A DNA stretch of 15,371 bases from JAYTQG01 sp043746815 (GCA_043746815.1 JAYTQG010000249.1:1-15371), one strand, 5' to 3'; shown: positions 1 through 7,531, counted from the first letter of the stretch. The notes: generated by a model from the letters alone, not told the origin. Translations and numbers: made by a program.

Positions 1-68
1 CCAACGGGATTCGAACCCGTGCCGCCGCCGTGAAAGGGCGGAATCCTAGGCCGCTAGACGATGGGAGC
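1..68 (-). tRNA. tRNA-Glu (anticodon UUC), 3' end cut by window edge
   Basis: Read on the minus strand, the acceptor half GCTCCCA (62-68) is followed by a D-arm, a CCGCC/GGCGG anticodon stem with loop CTTTCAC (30-36), and a T-arm with ACGGG and CCCGT around TTCGAAT. The anticodon TTC (32-34) specifies glutamate. Only three bases (TGG) of the 3' acceptor strand lie in the window; the rest of the acceptor, the discriminator base and any CCA are outside. A TAACAT box on the minus strand (88-93) could be its -10 element, but no convincing -35 was seen. Confidence 0.95.
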
Positions 69-103
69 GCGCAACCGGCGCCTGAAGATGTTACCCGGCC
101 GGC

Positions 104-143
104 GGTCCGCGGGGGCCGTGAGAAGTAGCATCGCCCGCGGACC
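104..143 (+). promoter_or_regulatory. Perfect 10-bp inverted repeat abutting the antiporter start, with a -10-like box in the loop
   Basis: GGTCCGCGGG (104-113) and CCCGCGGACC (134-143) are exact reverse complements separated by 20 bases, and the right arm ends on the base before the ATG at 144. The spacer holds TAGCAT (126-131), a plausible -10 box for a short-leader transcript. The repeat could be an operator with half-sites 30 bp apart, or, if transcription starts further upstream, an RNA hairpin covering the ribosome entry site. Both readings are inference. Confidence 0.4.
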
Positions 144-1334
144 ATGAATCAGTTCACCGACTTCTTCCCCCAAGTGCTCATCGTTGCCGTGCTGCTGCTC
201 GGTGCCCTGGCCGCCGCGCCCCTGGCCGCCAAGGCCAGGCTCCCAGGGCCCGCTGTGTTCCTCGCGGTCGGCATCGTGGCTGGGCTTGCGGGCGTCGCAC
301 CGGTTGATCACTTGTCCCCGTTGCGGCTGCAAGAGATCGGGGCGATTGCCCTCTACGCGATCCTGTTTCAGGGCGGGCTCGCCACCGGCCTCAGCGCATT
401 TCGCAGCAACGCCCGGGCGATCGTTCTGCTCGGACTCCCGGGGACGCTTGCCACTGCCGCACTCCTCGCCGCGGCCAGCCACTTCGTTCTTCGACTGGAC
501 TGGTCGCTCGCCGCGATCATCGGGATTGCACTGGCGCCAACCGATCCTGCCGCGGTCTATGCGGTCCTTCGCGGGGGCGGAGACAGCCGGGCGCGTCGAA
601 TCCTTGAGGGCGAGTCGGGTGTCAACGATCCGATTGGTATCTCGCTCATGGTCGTGGCGGTGGAGTACATCTCCCGCGACGGATCGATTGGCGGGGGCGC
701 CGGTCGCCTTGCGCAAGAACTTGGGATCGGTCTCCTCGGCGGCCTCGCTGGCGCGGGACTGCTGCTGGCCCTTCTTGCGTCGATGCCCCGTCTCGATATG
801 GGGCTGCAAGCCGGGGCCATGGCAATCGGCGCGCTGATCGTCGGGAGTGGGACCGCCTCGCTTCACGGAAGCGGTTTCCTCGCGGTGTACATCTCGGGAC
901 TGGTTCTTTCCGACCGTTGGGCCGAACGGCGTGGGCCATGGCACGCCATCCCCGAGGCGCTTTCTGGCATCGCGGAGCCGCTCGTGTTCGGACTGCTCGG
1001 CGCCGCCTTCGCGAACTACGTCGGTTGGGATGACCTTTGGCGAGGGCTTGTCATCACGTTGATCACCGCGCTGGTCGTCCGCCCGATCGTGGCGTGGCCG
1101 TGTCTCATCGGCACCGACCTCACCCGACGCGAACGGCTCCTTGTTTCTTGGGGAGGCCTCAAGGGGGCCGTACCGTTGCTGCTGGCGGCCTATCCCGCCC
1201 TTGAATCGATCCAGTCGGCGAAGACGTCGGCGGCGATCGTGCTTGTCGCGACGGCCGCATCGGTGGTGGTTCAGGGGGCGACGTTGACGCTCGTCGCCGG
1301 GCCGGACGCCGCTACGCAGCCAGACGGGCCCTGA
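144..1334 (+). CDS. CPA1-family monovalent cation/proton antiporter (NhaP-type)
   Basis: This 396-residue polytopic inner-membrane protein is predicted to exchange Na+ or K+ for H+ and so serve pH and salt homeostasis. About twelve hydrophobic segments can be read. Family signatures are the TDP motif at residues 133-135, the GESGVNDP stretch with the Asn161-Asp162 ion-binding pair typical of electroneutral CPA1 exchangers, and SWGGLKGAVPL at 335-345 with the basic residue seen in NhaP proteins. No C-terminal TrkA-C or CNMP domain is present, so it is the short membrane-only form. The ATG is chosen because the first transmembrane helix begins within ten residues of it. No good Shine-Dalgarno is visible, and a 10-bp inverted repeat ends at the start codon. 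Its last 23 bases overlap the convergent anti-sigma kinase gene. Substrate ion is not deducible. Confidence 0.9.
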   Translation: MNQFTDFFPQVLIVAVLLLGALAAAPLAAKARLPGPAVFLAVGIVAGLAGVAPVDHLSPLRLQEIGAIALYAILFQGGLATGLSAFRSNARAIVLLGLPGTLATAALLAAASHFVLRLDWSLAAIIGIALAPTDPAAVYAVLRGGGDSRARRILEGESGVNDPIGISLMVVAVEYISRDGSIGGGAGRLAQELGIGLLGGLAGAGLLLALLASMPRLDMGLQAGAMAIGALIVGSGTASLHGSGFLAVYISGLVLSDRWAERRGPWHAIPEALSGIAEPLVFGLLGAAFANYVGWDDLWRGLVITLITALVVRPIVAWPCLIGTDLTRRERLLVSWGGLKGAVPLLLAAYPALESIQSAKTSAAIVLVATAASVVVQGATLTLVAGPDAATQPDGP

Positions 1335-1809
1335 CGGCTTCGCGTTCGAACTCCATCGTGATGCGCGTCCCCTGACCGGACGCGCCAACCTCGACTCGGC
1401 TTGACAGGGCGGCGATCATCACCAGCCCGCGACCATGAAGAGAATCCGGCTCGGGGCAAGCGGGAGGCCAGGCGAGTGGGGCGTCCCGGCCTGGCCCACG
1501 GTCGACGACGCTGACTCGGACAAGCCAGGGGCTCACCGAAAACACCACGCCGACGCTCGTTCCAGGGAGTGAGCCATGCGTTACCGCGTTCACGATCGCT
1601 TCTCCGGCAGCCACCAGGATGTCGTAACGGGCAGCGTCCTCCCACTTCGCATGCGTGAGTGCAGCTTCGAGACATGGACGGACCCTGGCTAACGCCTGTT
1701 CGTCTGCGGGCAGACAGAGCGTTCGTCCGCGCGTTCCTGACCGTCGCCGGTCGGGTGGCGCGCCGGGGCGCTCGTCGTGGGCGTTGCGTCTGCGGTTGAG
1801 ATCGAACAC
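1312..1809 (-). CDS. RsbW/SpoIIAB-type anti-sigma factor serine kinase (HATPase_c)
   Basis: This 165-residue soluble protein has the GHKL ATP-binding fold of anti-sigma kinases that sequester a sigma factor and phosphorylate an anti-anti-sigma partner. The N-box is EAIVNAVTHGS (Glu70, Asn74, His78), the G1 box DRGPG (103-107) and the G2 box HGRGLVMIAAL (125-135), ending with GQGTRITMEF. The first ~30 residues are Arg-rich and probably disordered. The GTG at 1809 is chosen because GGAG lies ten bases upstream; the reading frame stays open much further, to 2112, but that would run through the divergent neighbour. No sigma factor or STAS antagonist is adjacent, so its partner is encoded elsewhere. 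It is divergent from the thioester-sortase gene and could share regulation through the palindrome between them (inference). Confidence 0.8.
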   Translation of the reverse strand: MFDLNRRRNAHDERPGAPPDRRRSGTRGRTLCLPADEQALARVRPCLEAALTHAKWEDAARYDILVAAGEAIVNAVTHGSLPGTSVGVVFSVSPWLVRVSVVDRGPGRDAPLAWPPACPEPDSLHGRGLVMIAALSSRVEVGASGQGTRITMEFEREAVRARLAA

Positions 1810-1875
1810 GGCTGAAACGCTCCGTTCGGTTGCCTCGCGTACCTCTAATGACGGCAAATCAGGGCCCGGCGATAC

Positions 1876-1897
1876 ATGTGATGTCGCGACAGAACAT
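1876..1897. promoter_or_regulatory. 22-bp imperfect palindrome, candidate operator in a divergent spacer
   Basis: The arms are ATGTGATGTCG and CGACAGAACAT. Nine of eleven positions are symmetric, and the central ten bases TGTCGCGACA (1882-1891) form a perfect palindrome. It lies between the divergently transcribed anti-sigma kinase and thioester-sortase genes, about 70 bp from each start. A partial half-site GCGACA-CAT occurs at 1916-1924. The binding protein is unknown. Confidence 0.45.
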
Positions 1898-1950
1898 CTC
1901 TGCCAAGGGAGGCCTGCGACACATCGCCGCCGCGTGCGGCCATTTTCCGG

Positions 1951-1956
1951 TACTAA
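1951..1956 (+). promoter_or_regulatory. Candidate -10 box for a leaderless transcript
   Basis: TACTAA lies seven bases before the ATG at 1964, and no Shine-Dalgarno is present. That places a predicted transcription start at or next to the start codon, an arrangement common in actinobacteria. No clear -35 was seen, so this rests on the -10 sequence and spacing alone. Confidence 0.35.
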
Positions 1957-1963
1957 TCCCCGC

Positions 1964-4696
1964 ATGAAACGGAATGGAATCCTCGCCGCAAGTGCCCTCG
2001 TCCTTCTCGGAACCTCGGGCTCGGCCCTCGCCGCCGAACCGCCGAACCAGAACGACCCCTGTGGCACGCGGGGCGAGAACACCTGCGGCACAAACGGCGT
2101 CGGCCAGTACACCCGCTACCGCTACGGAACCCGCTGGTTTGGCGATTTCCGGGGCGCAGTGGCTGGTGAGAAGCAGACGTTCTGCATCGACTTGCGCTTC
2201 TGGTACCCATCTAAGAAGTACGAGTACGAGCGCTTCGAGGGTGGGGCCGGTCTGAAGAACCGGGCCGGGGCCAACGTCCCAATCGTCGCCCAGCAGAAGA
2301 TGGCCTATGTGCTTTGGAACTACGGGCGCAGTGACACGAAGGCGACGCAGGCCGCGGTCATGCTCTACACCCACGGCCAGATGGGAGACGGAGCACCCGG
2401 TGAGGTCGACCCGAAGGCTCTCGGTGCTGGCATTGCTGGCCTCTACAGTCGTATCGATGCTGAAGCCACCAAGCTGCATGGCCCGTACAAAATCTCGGCC
2501 GAGGTGCCGGACAATCTGACTGTTGCCACTCGGACGACCGCGAAACTGCGCGTGCTCTCTGCCACGGGCGCAGCCGTTCCGAACGTTGCGTTGTCCCTGA
2601 AAGCCACCGGTGCCGACGGTGTGCCCGCGACAGTTCGGACCAACGGTAAGGGAACGGCCTCGGTCGCCTTGACGCCAAATGACGTGGCCAAGGGACTGAC
2701 GCTGGATGTTGAGGCGGCCGCAGTTGCGTCAGACCTCCCGAGCTTCTATCGCCCGTCATTGCCAGCACCACGTGTCAACGGGCAGCGCCTGGCGGCGCCT
2801 GCGTCACAGCGACTCAATGAGTCGGTGACACGCACCGTTGCGAAGACCGCGGTCAAGATCTCGACCACGGCGACCCCGGCGACGCTGTTGGTTGGCGAGT
2901 CGTCCAACGATAAGGTCAAGATTCGCGGCCTTGCAGCCGGCCGGGCGACGCCGATCACGGTCAACCTGTTTGGCCCGTTTCGCGCGACTTCGGACATCCG
3001 CTGTGAAGGGACGCCTGCCGCCACGTCCGTTCTGAATGCCAAGGGACCAGGCGACCTCGTGACGACCCCTGCGGTTCTCGCAAAGCCAGGCATCTACACC
3101 TACCAACTCAGCGCCCCCGGCGATGACAGCTACGACGCCGTCACGACGATCTGTGGCGTCCCCGCCGAGACCATCCGCGTCGAGGTCCAGCCAAAGGTGC
3201 GGACTGTCGTCACCTCGCCAGCCATCCGACCAGGATCCTCGATCTCGGACAAGCTCACCGTCGAGGGCCTCGTCGGCGAGCCCGTTACGGTGAACGTCAA
3301 CCTCTACGGTCCGTTCGCGAGCGCGGCGGCAATCAAGTGCGACGTCGCGCCGGTCTGGACTGGCACGGTCGCCGTCCCCGCTGATGGCGATTACCTCACT
3401 GCGCCCACGGTTCTGACAACGCCCGGCTACTACGTCTACCGCGAGACGATCGCCGCGGGCGGCTTCGTCCGCGCCGCGGAGACCTCCTGTAACGACGCCG
3501 CGGAGACGGCCATCTCGATCGGTACGCCAAAAGTGCTGACCCAGGTCAGTGCGCAGCAAACAACACCGGGTTCCAGCGTCACGGATTCGATTTCCGTCAC
3601 CGGCCTTGGGGTCGTCGCAGCAACGATCAATGTCGAGCTTTGGGGTCCATACCCAACCCGCGAGGCGATCAGCTGCTCAGGCACTCCTGGGTGGACGGGG
3701 ACCGTCGCTGCGGCCGGGGACGGGACCTACACGACCGCCCCGGTTCCGTTGACGACAGCGGGCTACTACACCTACCGCGAGACAATCGCAGGCTCTCCTG
3801 CGAACGACGCAGCGGCCACCGCCTGCAGCGAGGCGACCGAGACAACGTTCGCGAAGGCCACTCCAAAGGTGACCACCCTCGTTTCGAGCGATGTCGTCAA
3901 GCCGGGAGACAAGCTCTCAGACAAGATCAAGGTAACTGGCCTCGGGAAAACGCCCGTCACGATCGACGTCCAACTCTTCGGTCCGTTCGCCACGAAGGCG
4001 GCAATTCGTTGCAACGTTGCTCCATTTTGGACCGGGCAGGTTGCGGCAACCGGAGACGGCGAGGTGCGCTCGGCGGAGGCTCCCGTAACGACGGCTGGCT
4101 TTTACACGTATCGCGAGACCATCGCGGGATCCCCCACCGTCGACGAGGCCGCTACGACCTGTGGTGAGACCGCCGAGACGGCTGTGGTCGCTCCCGAGAT
4201 TCACACCGGGCGCGGCGACCAGGCACGCCCCGTGCGGGTCCAGACCGCGGAAGGCCCGGCCCCAACGCGCGTTCGTGTTCCCAAGCTGAACATCGATGCT
4301 CCCGTCGACTCCGCTGGCATTGACACGACGAAGGGGCTCCTCGCCGTTCCCGTCAACATCTCCCGCCTCGGTTGGTGGGTGGATGGCGCCTCGCCGGTGG
4401 ACGCCACCGGGACCGTGCTGATCGCCGGTCACGTCGACAGTGCCCGCGTCGGTCGCGGCGCATTCTTCCGCCTGAAAGACGCGCGTGCGGGAGACCGGAT
4501 TGAGGTGATCACGGGCGGCAAGACGGTGGCCTACAAGGTGCAATCCTTGCGCTCCATCGTCAAGAAGGCCATTCCGGCGACCGTCTATTCGCAGCGCCTG
4601 GGCAAGCGGCTCGTGCTCGTAACCTGCGGCGGCCCGTTCGATACGAATGCTGGTTCCTACCAAAACAACATCATCATCACGGCGGTTCAGGCTTAG
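1964..4696 (+). CDS. Secreted thioester-domain / four-repeat / class F sortase-like fusion protein
   Basis: This 910-residue protein begins with a signal peptide (MKRNG, hydrophobic core, ALAAE cleavage region near residue 24). Residues ~30-170 resemble Cys-Gln thioester surface domains: Cys74 in TFCIDL and Gln129 in ATQAAVMLY (TQXA motif) would form a covalent internal thioester used to bind host or surface amines. Residues ~175-275 look like a Big/invasin-type beta domain. Four repeats follow (~297, 412, 524, 636 to 745), each with LxGPF..., a mid Cys, YxYRETIAG and a second Cys near the end. Residues ~768-910 resemble class F sortase: IAGHVD (His823) and VTCGGPFD (Cys888); the following SYQNN lacks the arginine I expect there. 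No LPXTG anchor or C-terminal membrane helix is visible. The ATG at 1964 is preferred over upstream in-frame starts because it opens the signal peptide. Transpeptidation is not proven. Confidence 0.75.
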   Translation: MKRNGILAASALVLLGTSGSALAAEPPNQNDPCGTRGENTCGTNGVGQYTRYRYGTRWFGDFRGAVAGEKQTFCIDLRFWYPSKKYEYERFEGGAGLKNRAGANVPIVAQQKMAYVLWNYGRSDTKATQAAVMLYTHGQMGDGAPGEVDPKALGAGIAGLYSRIDAEATKLHGPYKISAEVPDNLTVATRTTAKLRVLSATGAAVPNVALSLKATGADGVPATVRTNGKGTASVALTPNDVAKGLTLDVEAAAVASDLPSFYRPSLPAPRVNGQRLAAPASQRLNESVTRTVAKTAVKISTTATPATLLVGESSNDKVKIRGLAAGRATPITVNLFGPFRATSDIRCEGTPAATSVLNAKGPGDLVTTPAVLAKPGIYTYQLSAPGDDSYDAVTTICGVPAETIRVEVQPKVRTVVTSPAIRPGSSISDKLTVEGLVGEPVTVNVNLYGPFASAAAIKCDVAPVWTGTVAVPADGDYLTAPTVLTTPGYYVYRETIAAGGFVRAAETSCNDAAETAISIGTPKVLTQVSAQQTTPGSSVTDSISVTGLGVVAATINVELWGPYPTREAISCSGTPGWTGTVAAAGDGTYTTAPVPLTTAGYYTYRETIAGSPANDAAATACSEATETTFAKATPKVTTLVSSDVVKPGDKLSDKIKVTGLGKTPVTIDVQLFGPFATKAAIRCNVAPFWTGQVAATGDGEVRSAEAPVTTAGFYTYRETIAGSPTVDEAATTCGETAETAVVAPEIHTGRGDQARPVRVQTAEGPAPTRVRVPKLNIDAPVDSAGIDTTKGLLAVPVNISRLGWWVDGASPVDATGTVLIAGHVDSARVGRGAFFRLKDARAGDRIEVITGGKTVAYKVQSLRSIVKKAIPATVYSQRLGKRLVLVTCGGPFDTNAGSYQNNIIITAVQA
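2852..4198 (+). repeat. Four tandem ~110-115-residue protein repeats within the fusion gene
   Basis: The units begin at about 2852, 3197, 3533 and 3869. Each encodes a beta-rich module with the pattern V..V.......PG....D...V.GL, then a variant of VNLYGPF, then I.C, a Thr/Pro-rich stretch, G.Y.YRETIAG and a final Cys before AET. Units 2-4 are closest to each other; unit 1 is diverged, with YTYQLSAPG in place of YRETIAG. The repeats are similar in protein but clearly diverged in DNA, so the duplications are not recent. Two cysteines per unit suggest one disulfide per module (inference). Confidence 0.8.
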
Positions 4697-4698
4697 CC

Positions 4699-6171
4699 GT
4701 GGGGTGGTGCGCGGAGCCCGACGTCAGACGTCCACTGAGCCGATCTATCGTCGCCCAGCGGCACAAACGACGCGCTTCACTCCTGGCGGTGTCGGGCGTC
4801 GGCGCCATCCTGGTAGCCCCGGGTTGTGGTGGATCGTCGACACCTGGGACAACCGCGACCTCGACGTCAACCACCCCGGTCTCCGTCTCGACGACGATGC
4901 CAACGGTGGCGCTCCCGATCAACTCCGTCGGGCGTCAGATGGCCTGGGTCATCGCAACGATGAACGGGCCGAAGCTCCCAAGCGACGCCGAACTCATCGC
5001 GCGCTTCGCACCGGCTTTTCTGGCCGCGATCCCGCCCGACCAAATCCGCTCCGTATTCACACAACTCGCCTCGACGAAGCCATACCGGGTGACCGCCATC
5101 TCCGTCCATGAGGCCGCGGCACTTGCCGTCGAGGTCGTCGACTCCGCTGGTTCCAAGGTTGGCATTGCGATGCAGCTGAGCCAGGGACGCATCGCGGGCC
5201 TGCAGGCGCAGCCGGTCTCGGCCACGCCCCGACCCACCAACTGGACCGGAGTGCGTGATGCGCTCGCGAAGGTTGGCACCAACCAGGGGCTCCTGGCCGC
5301 AGAAGTCAGGGGCGACGGAACCCTCACACCGATTGCGGAGGTGAACGCCGACCGCACGCAGCCGATCGGCTCGACGTTCAAGCTCTACGTACTTGGCGCG
5401 TTGGCGCAGGCTGTCTCCAATGGCGACGCCCGCTGGAAAGAGCCGCTGCGGGTGGTCAGCCGCTACAAGAGCCTGCCGAGTGGCCGACTACAAGATGCAC
5501 CCGCAGGTCGGACGCTTCCATTGCAGGAATTCGCAACGCGGATGATTTCCGAGAGTGACAACACGGCCACCGATCATCTCATTGCTCGCCTTGGGCACAG
5601 GGCGATTGAGCGCTCGATGGTGGCGATGGGCAACGCCAACGCAAGTCGGAACGTTCCACTTCTCACGACGCGGAACCTCTTTCAGCTCAAGGCGACAGCC
5701 AAGCCCTCGCCGCTACTCGCGACCTACGCCAAGGCGGGTGAGGCCGAGCGGCGACAGATCCTTCAGCGACTCGACGTTGACCCGCAGCCGCTGCGTGTCG
5801 GCAGGAACGGAACAACGATCTGGTCGGCCCCACGCGCGGTCGACCGAGTGGAGTGGTTCGCCTCACCATCGGACCTCGCCCGGGCCCAGGTCTATCTCGC
5901 GCGGCAAGGCAGACAGCCAGCGCTTGCCGCTGTCAGCGCAGTCCTATCGAAGAACCCCGGCGTACCGCTCGACCGTTCAAAGTGGCCGCACGTGGCATTC
6001 AAAGGGGGATCAGAACCGGGCGTCGTGGCCGTCTCTTGGTACCTCGTCCGCGCAGACGGCCGCGCCTTCGTGCTCGCCCTGTCGGCCTCCGATACCAAGA
6101 AGCCCGTCAGCGAGGATGGGATCGTCACGGCCGCGCAGGGCGCAGTCGACATCCTTGCCCGGAAACAGTAG
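4699..6171 (+). CDS. Class A beta-lactamase-fold serine hydrolase lipoprotein, LpqF/ORF12-like
   Basis: This 490-residue exported protein has a basic N-terminus (RHKRR), a hydrophobic stretch and a probable lipobox ending at Cys43 (VAPGC, not a consensus -3 Leu), then a Ser/Thr-rich linker. Residues ~75-170 fit the helical N-terminal domain of ORF12/LpqF proteins. The catalytic domain shows the SxxK tetrad Ser225-Thr-Phe-Lys228, the SDN loop at 286-288 and KGG at 435-437 in place of KTG. Such proteins are penicillin-binding or esterase-like hydrolases; whether this one degrades beta-lactams cannot be told. The GTG at 4699 lies two bases after the upstream stop with no clear Shine-Dalgarno, so translational coupling to the thioester-sortase gene is likely and both products would work outside the membrane. 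The exact start is uncertain because residues 1-20 are atypical. Confidence 0.8.
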   Translation: MGWCAEPDVRRPLSRSIVAQRHKRRASLLAVSGVGAILVAPGCGGSSTPGTTATSTSTTPVSVSTTMPTVALPINSVGRQMAWVIATMNGPKLPSDAELIARFAPAFLAAIPPDQIRSVFTQLASTKPYRVTAISVHEAAALAVEVVDSAGSKVGIAMQLSQGRIAGLQAQPVSATPRPTNWTGVRDALAKVGTNQGLLAAEVRGDGTLTPIAEVNADRTQPIGSTFKLYVLGALAQAVSNGDARWKEPLRVVSRYKSLPSGRLQDAPAGRTLPLQEFATRMISESDNTATDHLIARLGHRAIERSMVAMGNANASRNVPLLTTRNLFQLKATAKPSPLLATYAKAGEAERRQILQRLDVDPQPLRVGRNGTTIWSAPRAVDRVEWFASPSDLARAQVYLARQGRQPALAAVSAVLSKNPGVPLDRSKWPHVAFKGGSEPGVVAVSWYLVRADGRAFVLALSASDTKKPVSEDGIVTAAQGAVDILARKQ

Positions 6172-6227
6172 GAACACCCAACCCAAGGGGAACTCGCCAT
6201 TTCTCAGGAACGGAGTCTCCAGTAACC

Positions 6228-6268
6228 CCAATGCTCCAGGGAGCGGCTCCAGACGAACAACGCATTGG
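6228..6268. terminator. Possible bidirectional terminator hairpin in a convergent gap
   Basis: CCAATGC (6228-6234) and GCATTGG (6262-6268) form a 7-bp outer stem. Inside it GGAG (6240-6243) and CTCC (6247-6250) can form a second small stem. It lies in the 106-bp space between the convergent hydrolase and ltrA genes. No T-run follows on either strand, so intrinsic termination is doubtful. Confidence 0.25.
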
Positions 6269-6277
6269 AGAACAGAG

Positions 6278-7501
6278 CTACGGCGCCCAGTCCAGGTGGC
6301 GAACCCGGTGGCGCGTTTCCGCGTATCGGGTCGCCTCCCAAACGATGAGGGCAACCATGACCCCGGCGACGATCGCGAGATCGGCGAGGGCGGGGACCCG
6401 GACACCAATCGGAATCGCCGCGAGAAGGACTGCCGTCGCAACAGGGCGCGAGCGGCCCACCGTTCCGATGGCCCGGAGGCGGAGCGCGACAAGCCCGCCA
6501 ACCATCAAGGCTGTCCCGATGTGGAGTGCGTAGGGCGGAACACCATGCATCGCGTCGCCGAGTTGGTGTCCCTCGGTGCCACTCACGTAGCCGAGGACCT
6601 TCTTGACGCCAAGTGCCGCCAGGACGATCCCCGCGACCATCGGGAGATGTAGGTAGCTGTAGACATCGCGGGCATGGGCGGTTTGGTCAGCTCCGGTCTT
6701 CTTGGCGAGGTTTCGTTCTGCTGCCAGCGCCGTGACGTCGAAGTAGATCCACCACATCGCTCCGGTCAACGCGATGCCGAAGACGGACGCAACGACAATC
6801 GGCCAGGAAATGGCACTACTGCTACTTACGCCGCTTCCGATGGAAACGATTGATTCACCGAGGGCGATGATGATGACCAGGCCGTGGCGTTCGGCGAAAT
6901 GGCCAGCGGAGCGCAGGCGCCAACCCGACGCCCCGATCGCCTGCGTTCCAGCGTAGTCGACCACGATTGCGCCCAACCAGAACCAGAGTTGCCAGGCGTT
7001 TCCGAGGACGGCGCCCACAATCGCGAGGACAATTGACGCGGACATCACCGCGCCGAATTTGTTGAGCTGCCGCATCAGGCCAGCGTCGCCACCCGATCTC
7101 GCCGCAACTACAAATAGCCCAAGGTGAATACATCGGACGATTCCGTAGCAAACCGCCAGAACGAGTGGGCCGTCCAGCCCGCCGGGGCGGTCACTGAACG
7201 ACTCTGGCACCGCCAGCGCGGCGACGAACATCGTTGCCATCACCGCAAAGAAGACTGAACGGGTAACGCCCTCGTCCGCCTGAATGTTGTTTCCAAGCCA
7301 CGAGAAGCCGACCCAGCACCACCAGAAGAGCGTCAGGATGACCAGTCCGCGAACGACTCCGCGGGCTGTGAGGTCGTTGGCCATGAACTGCGTGACCTGT
7401 GTCAGCGCATAGACGAAGACCAGGTCGAAGAAGAGTTCAAGGGCGGTGACCTTGGCGTCTTCGTTCACGATTTGGACGCGTTGTCGCTGGCTGGTCGTCA
7501 C
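6278..7501 (-). CDS. ltrA: Low temperature requirement protein A (LtrA) family membrane protein
   Basis: This 407-residue protein has roughly ten or more hydrophobic helices. The N-terminus VTALELFFDLVFVYALTQVTQ is the recognisable LtrA opening, and HGLVIIIALGESIVSIG (about residues 205-220) is the second family signature. Further matches are FWWCWVGFSWLGNN near residue 60 and TGAMWWIYFD near 250. The biochemical role of the family is not established; the name comes from a Listeria mutant growing poorly in the cold. The GTG at 7501 is chosen because GGGAG lies ten bases upstream; a second in-frame GTG about 12 codons downstream is possible. It diverges from the molybdate regulator gene across 42 bp. 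Nothing in the sequence ties it functionally to the cox genes. Confidence 0.88.
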   Translation of the reverse strand: MTTSQRQRVQIVNEDAKVTALELFFDLVFVYALTQVTQFMANDLTARGVVRGLVILTLFWWCWVGFSWLGNNIQADEGVTRSVFFAVMATMFVAALAVPESFSDRPGGLDGPLVLAVCYGIVRCIHLGLFVVAARSGGDAGLMRQLNKFGAVMSASIVLAIVGAVLGNAWQLWFWLGAIVVDYAGTQAIGASGWRLRSAGHFAERHGLVIIIALGESIVSIGSGVSSSSAISWPIVVASVFGIALTGAMWWIYFDVTALAAERNLAKKTGADQTAHARDVYSYLHLPMVAGIVLAALGVKKVLGYVSGTEGHQLGDAMHGVPPYALHIGTALMVGGLVALRLRAIGTVGRSRPVATAVLLAAIPIGVRVPALADLAIVAGVMVALIVWEATRYAETRHRVRHLDWAP

Positions 7502-7531
7502 GTCCGAAAGGCTCCCACAACGCGCCTCGCC

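Noticed and set aside
54..1388. 444-codon open frame on the minus strand across the antiporter
   Set aside because: It is Arg/Gly/Asp-rich, has no family resemblance, and runs antisense to a clear CPA1 antiporter and through the tRNA end; a GC-rich shadow.
1655..1963. Upstream in-frame extension of the thioester-sortase gene
   Set aside because: It would bury the signal peptide 103 residues inside the protein and overlap the kinase gene; the extension is Arg/Ser-rich antisense-like sequence.
1810..2112. N-terminal extension of the anti-sigma kinase frame
   Set aside because: The extension would cross the divergent surface-protein start and has no domain; a GTG with a Shine-Dalgarno exists at 1809.
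2852..4198. Repeats considered as a CRISPR array or DNA tandem repeat
   Set aside because: The periodicity (~336 bp) is at protein level with diverged DNA and an uninterrupted frame; no short direct repeats with spacers.
4685..4700. Terminator between the thioester-sortase and hydrolase genes
   Set aside because: Only two bases separate stop and start and there is no hairpin; coupling is more likely.
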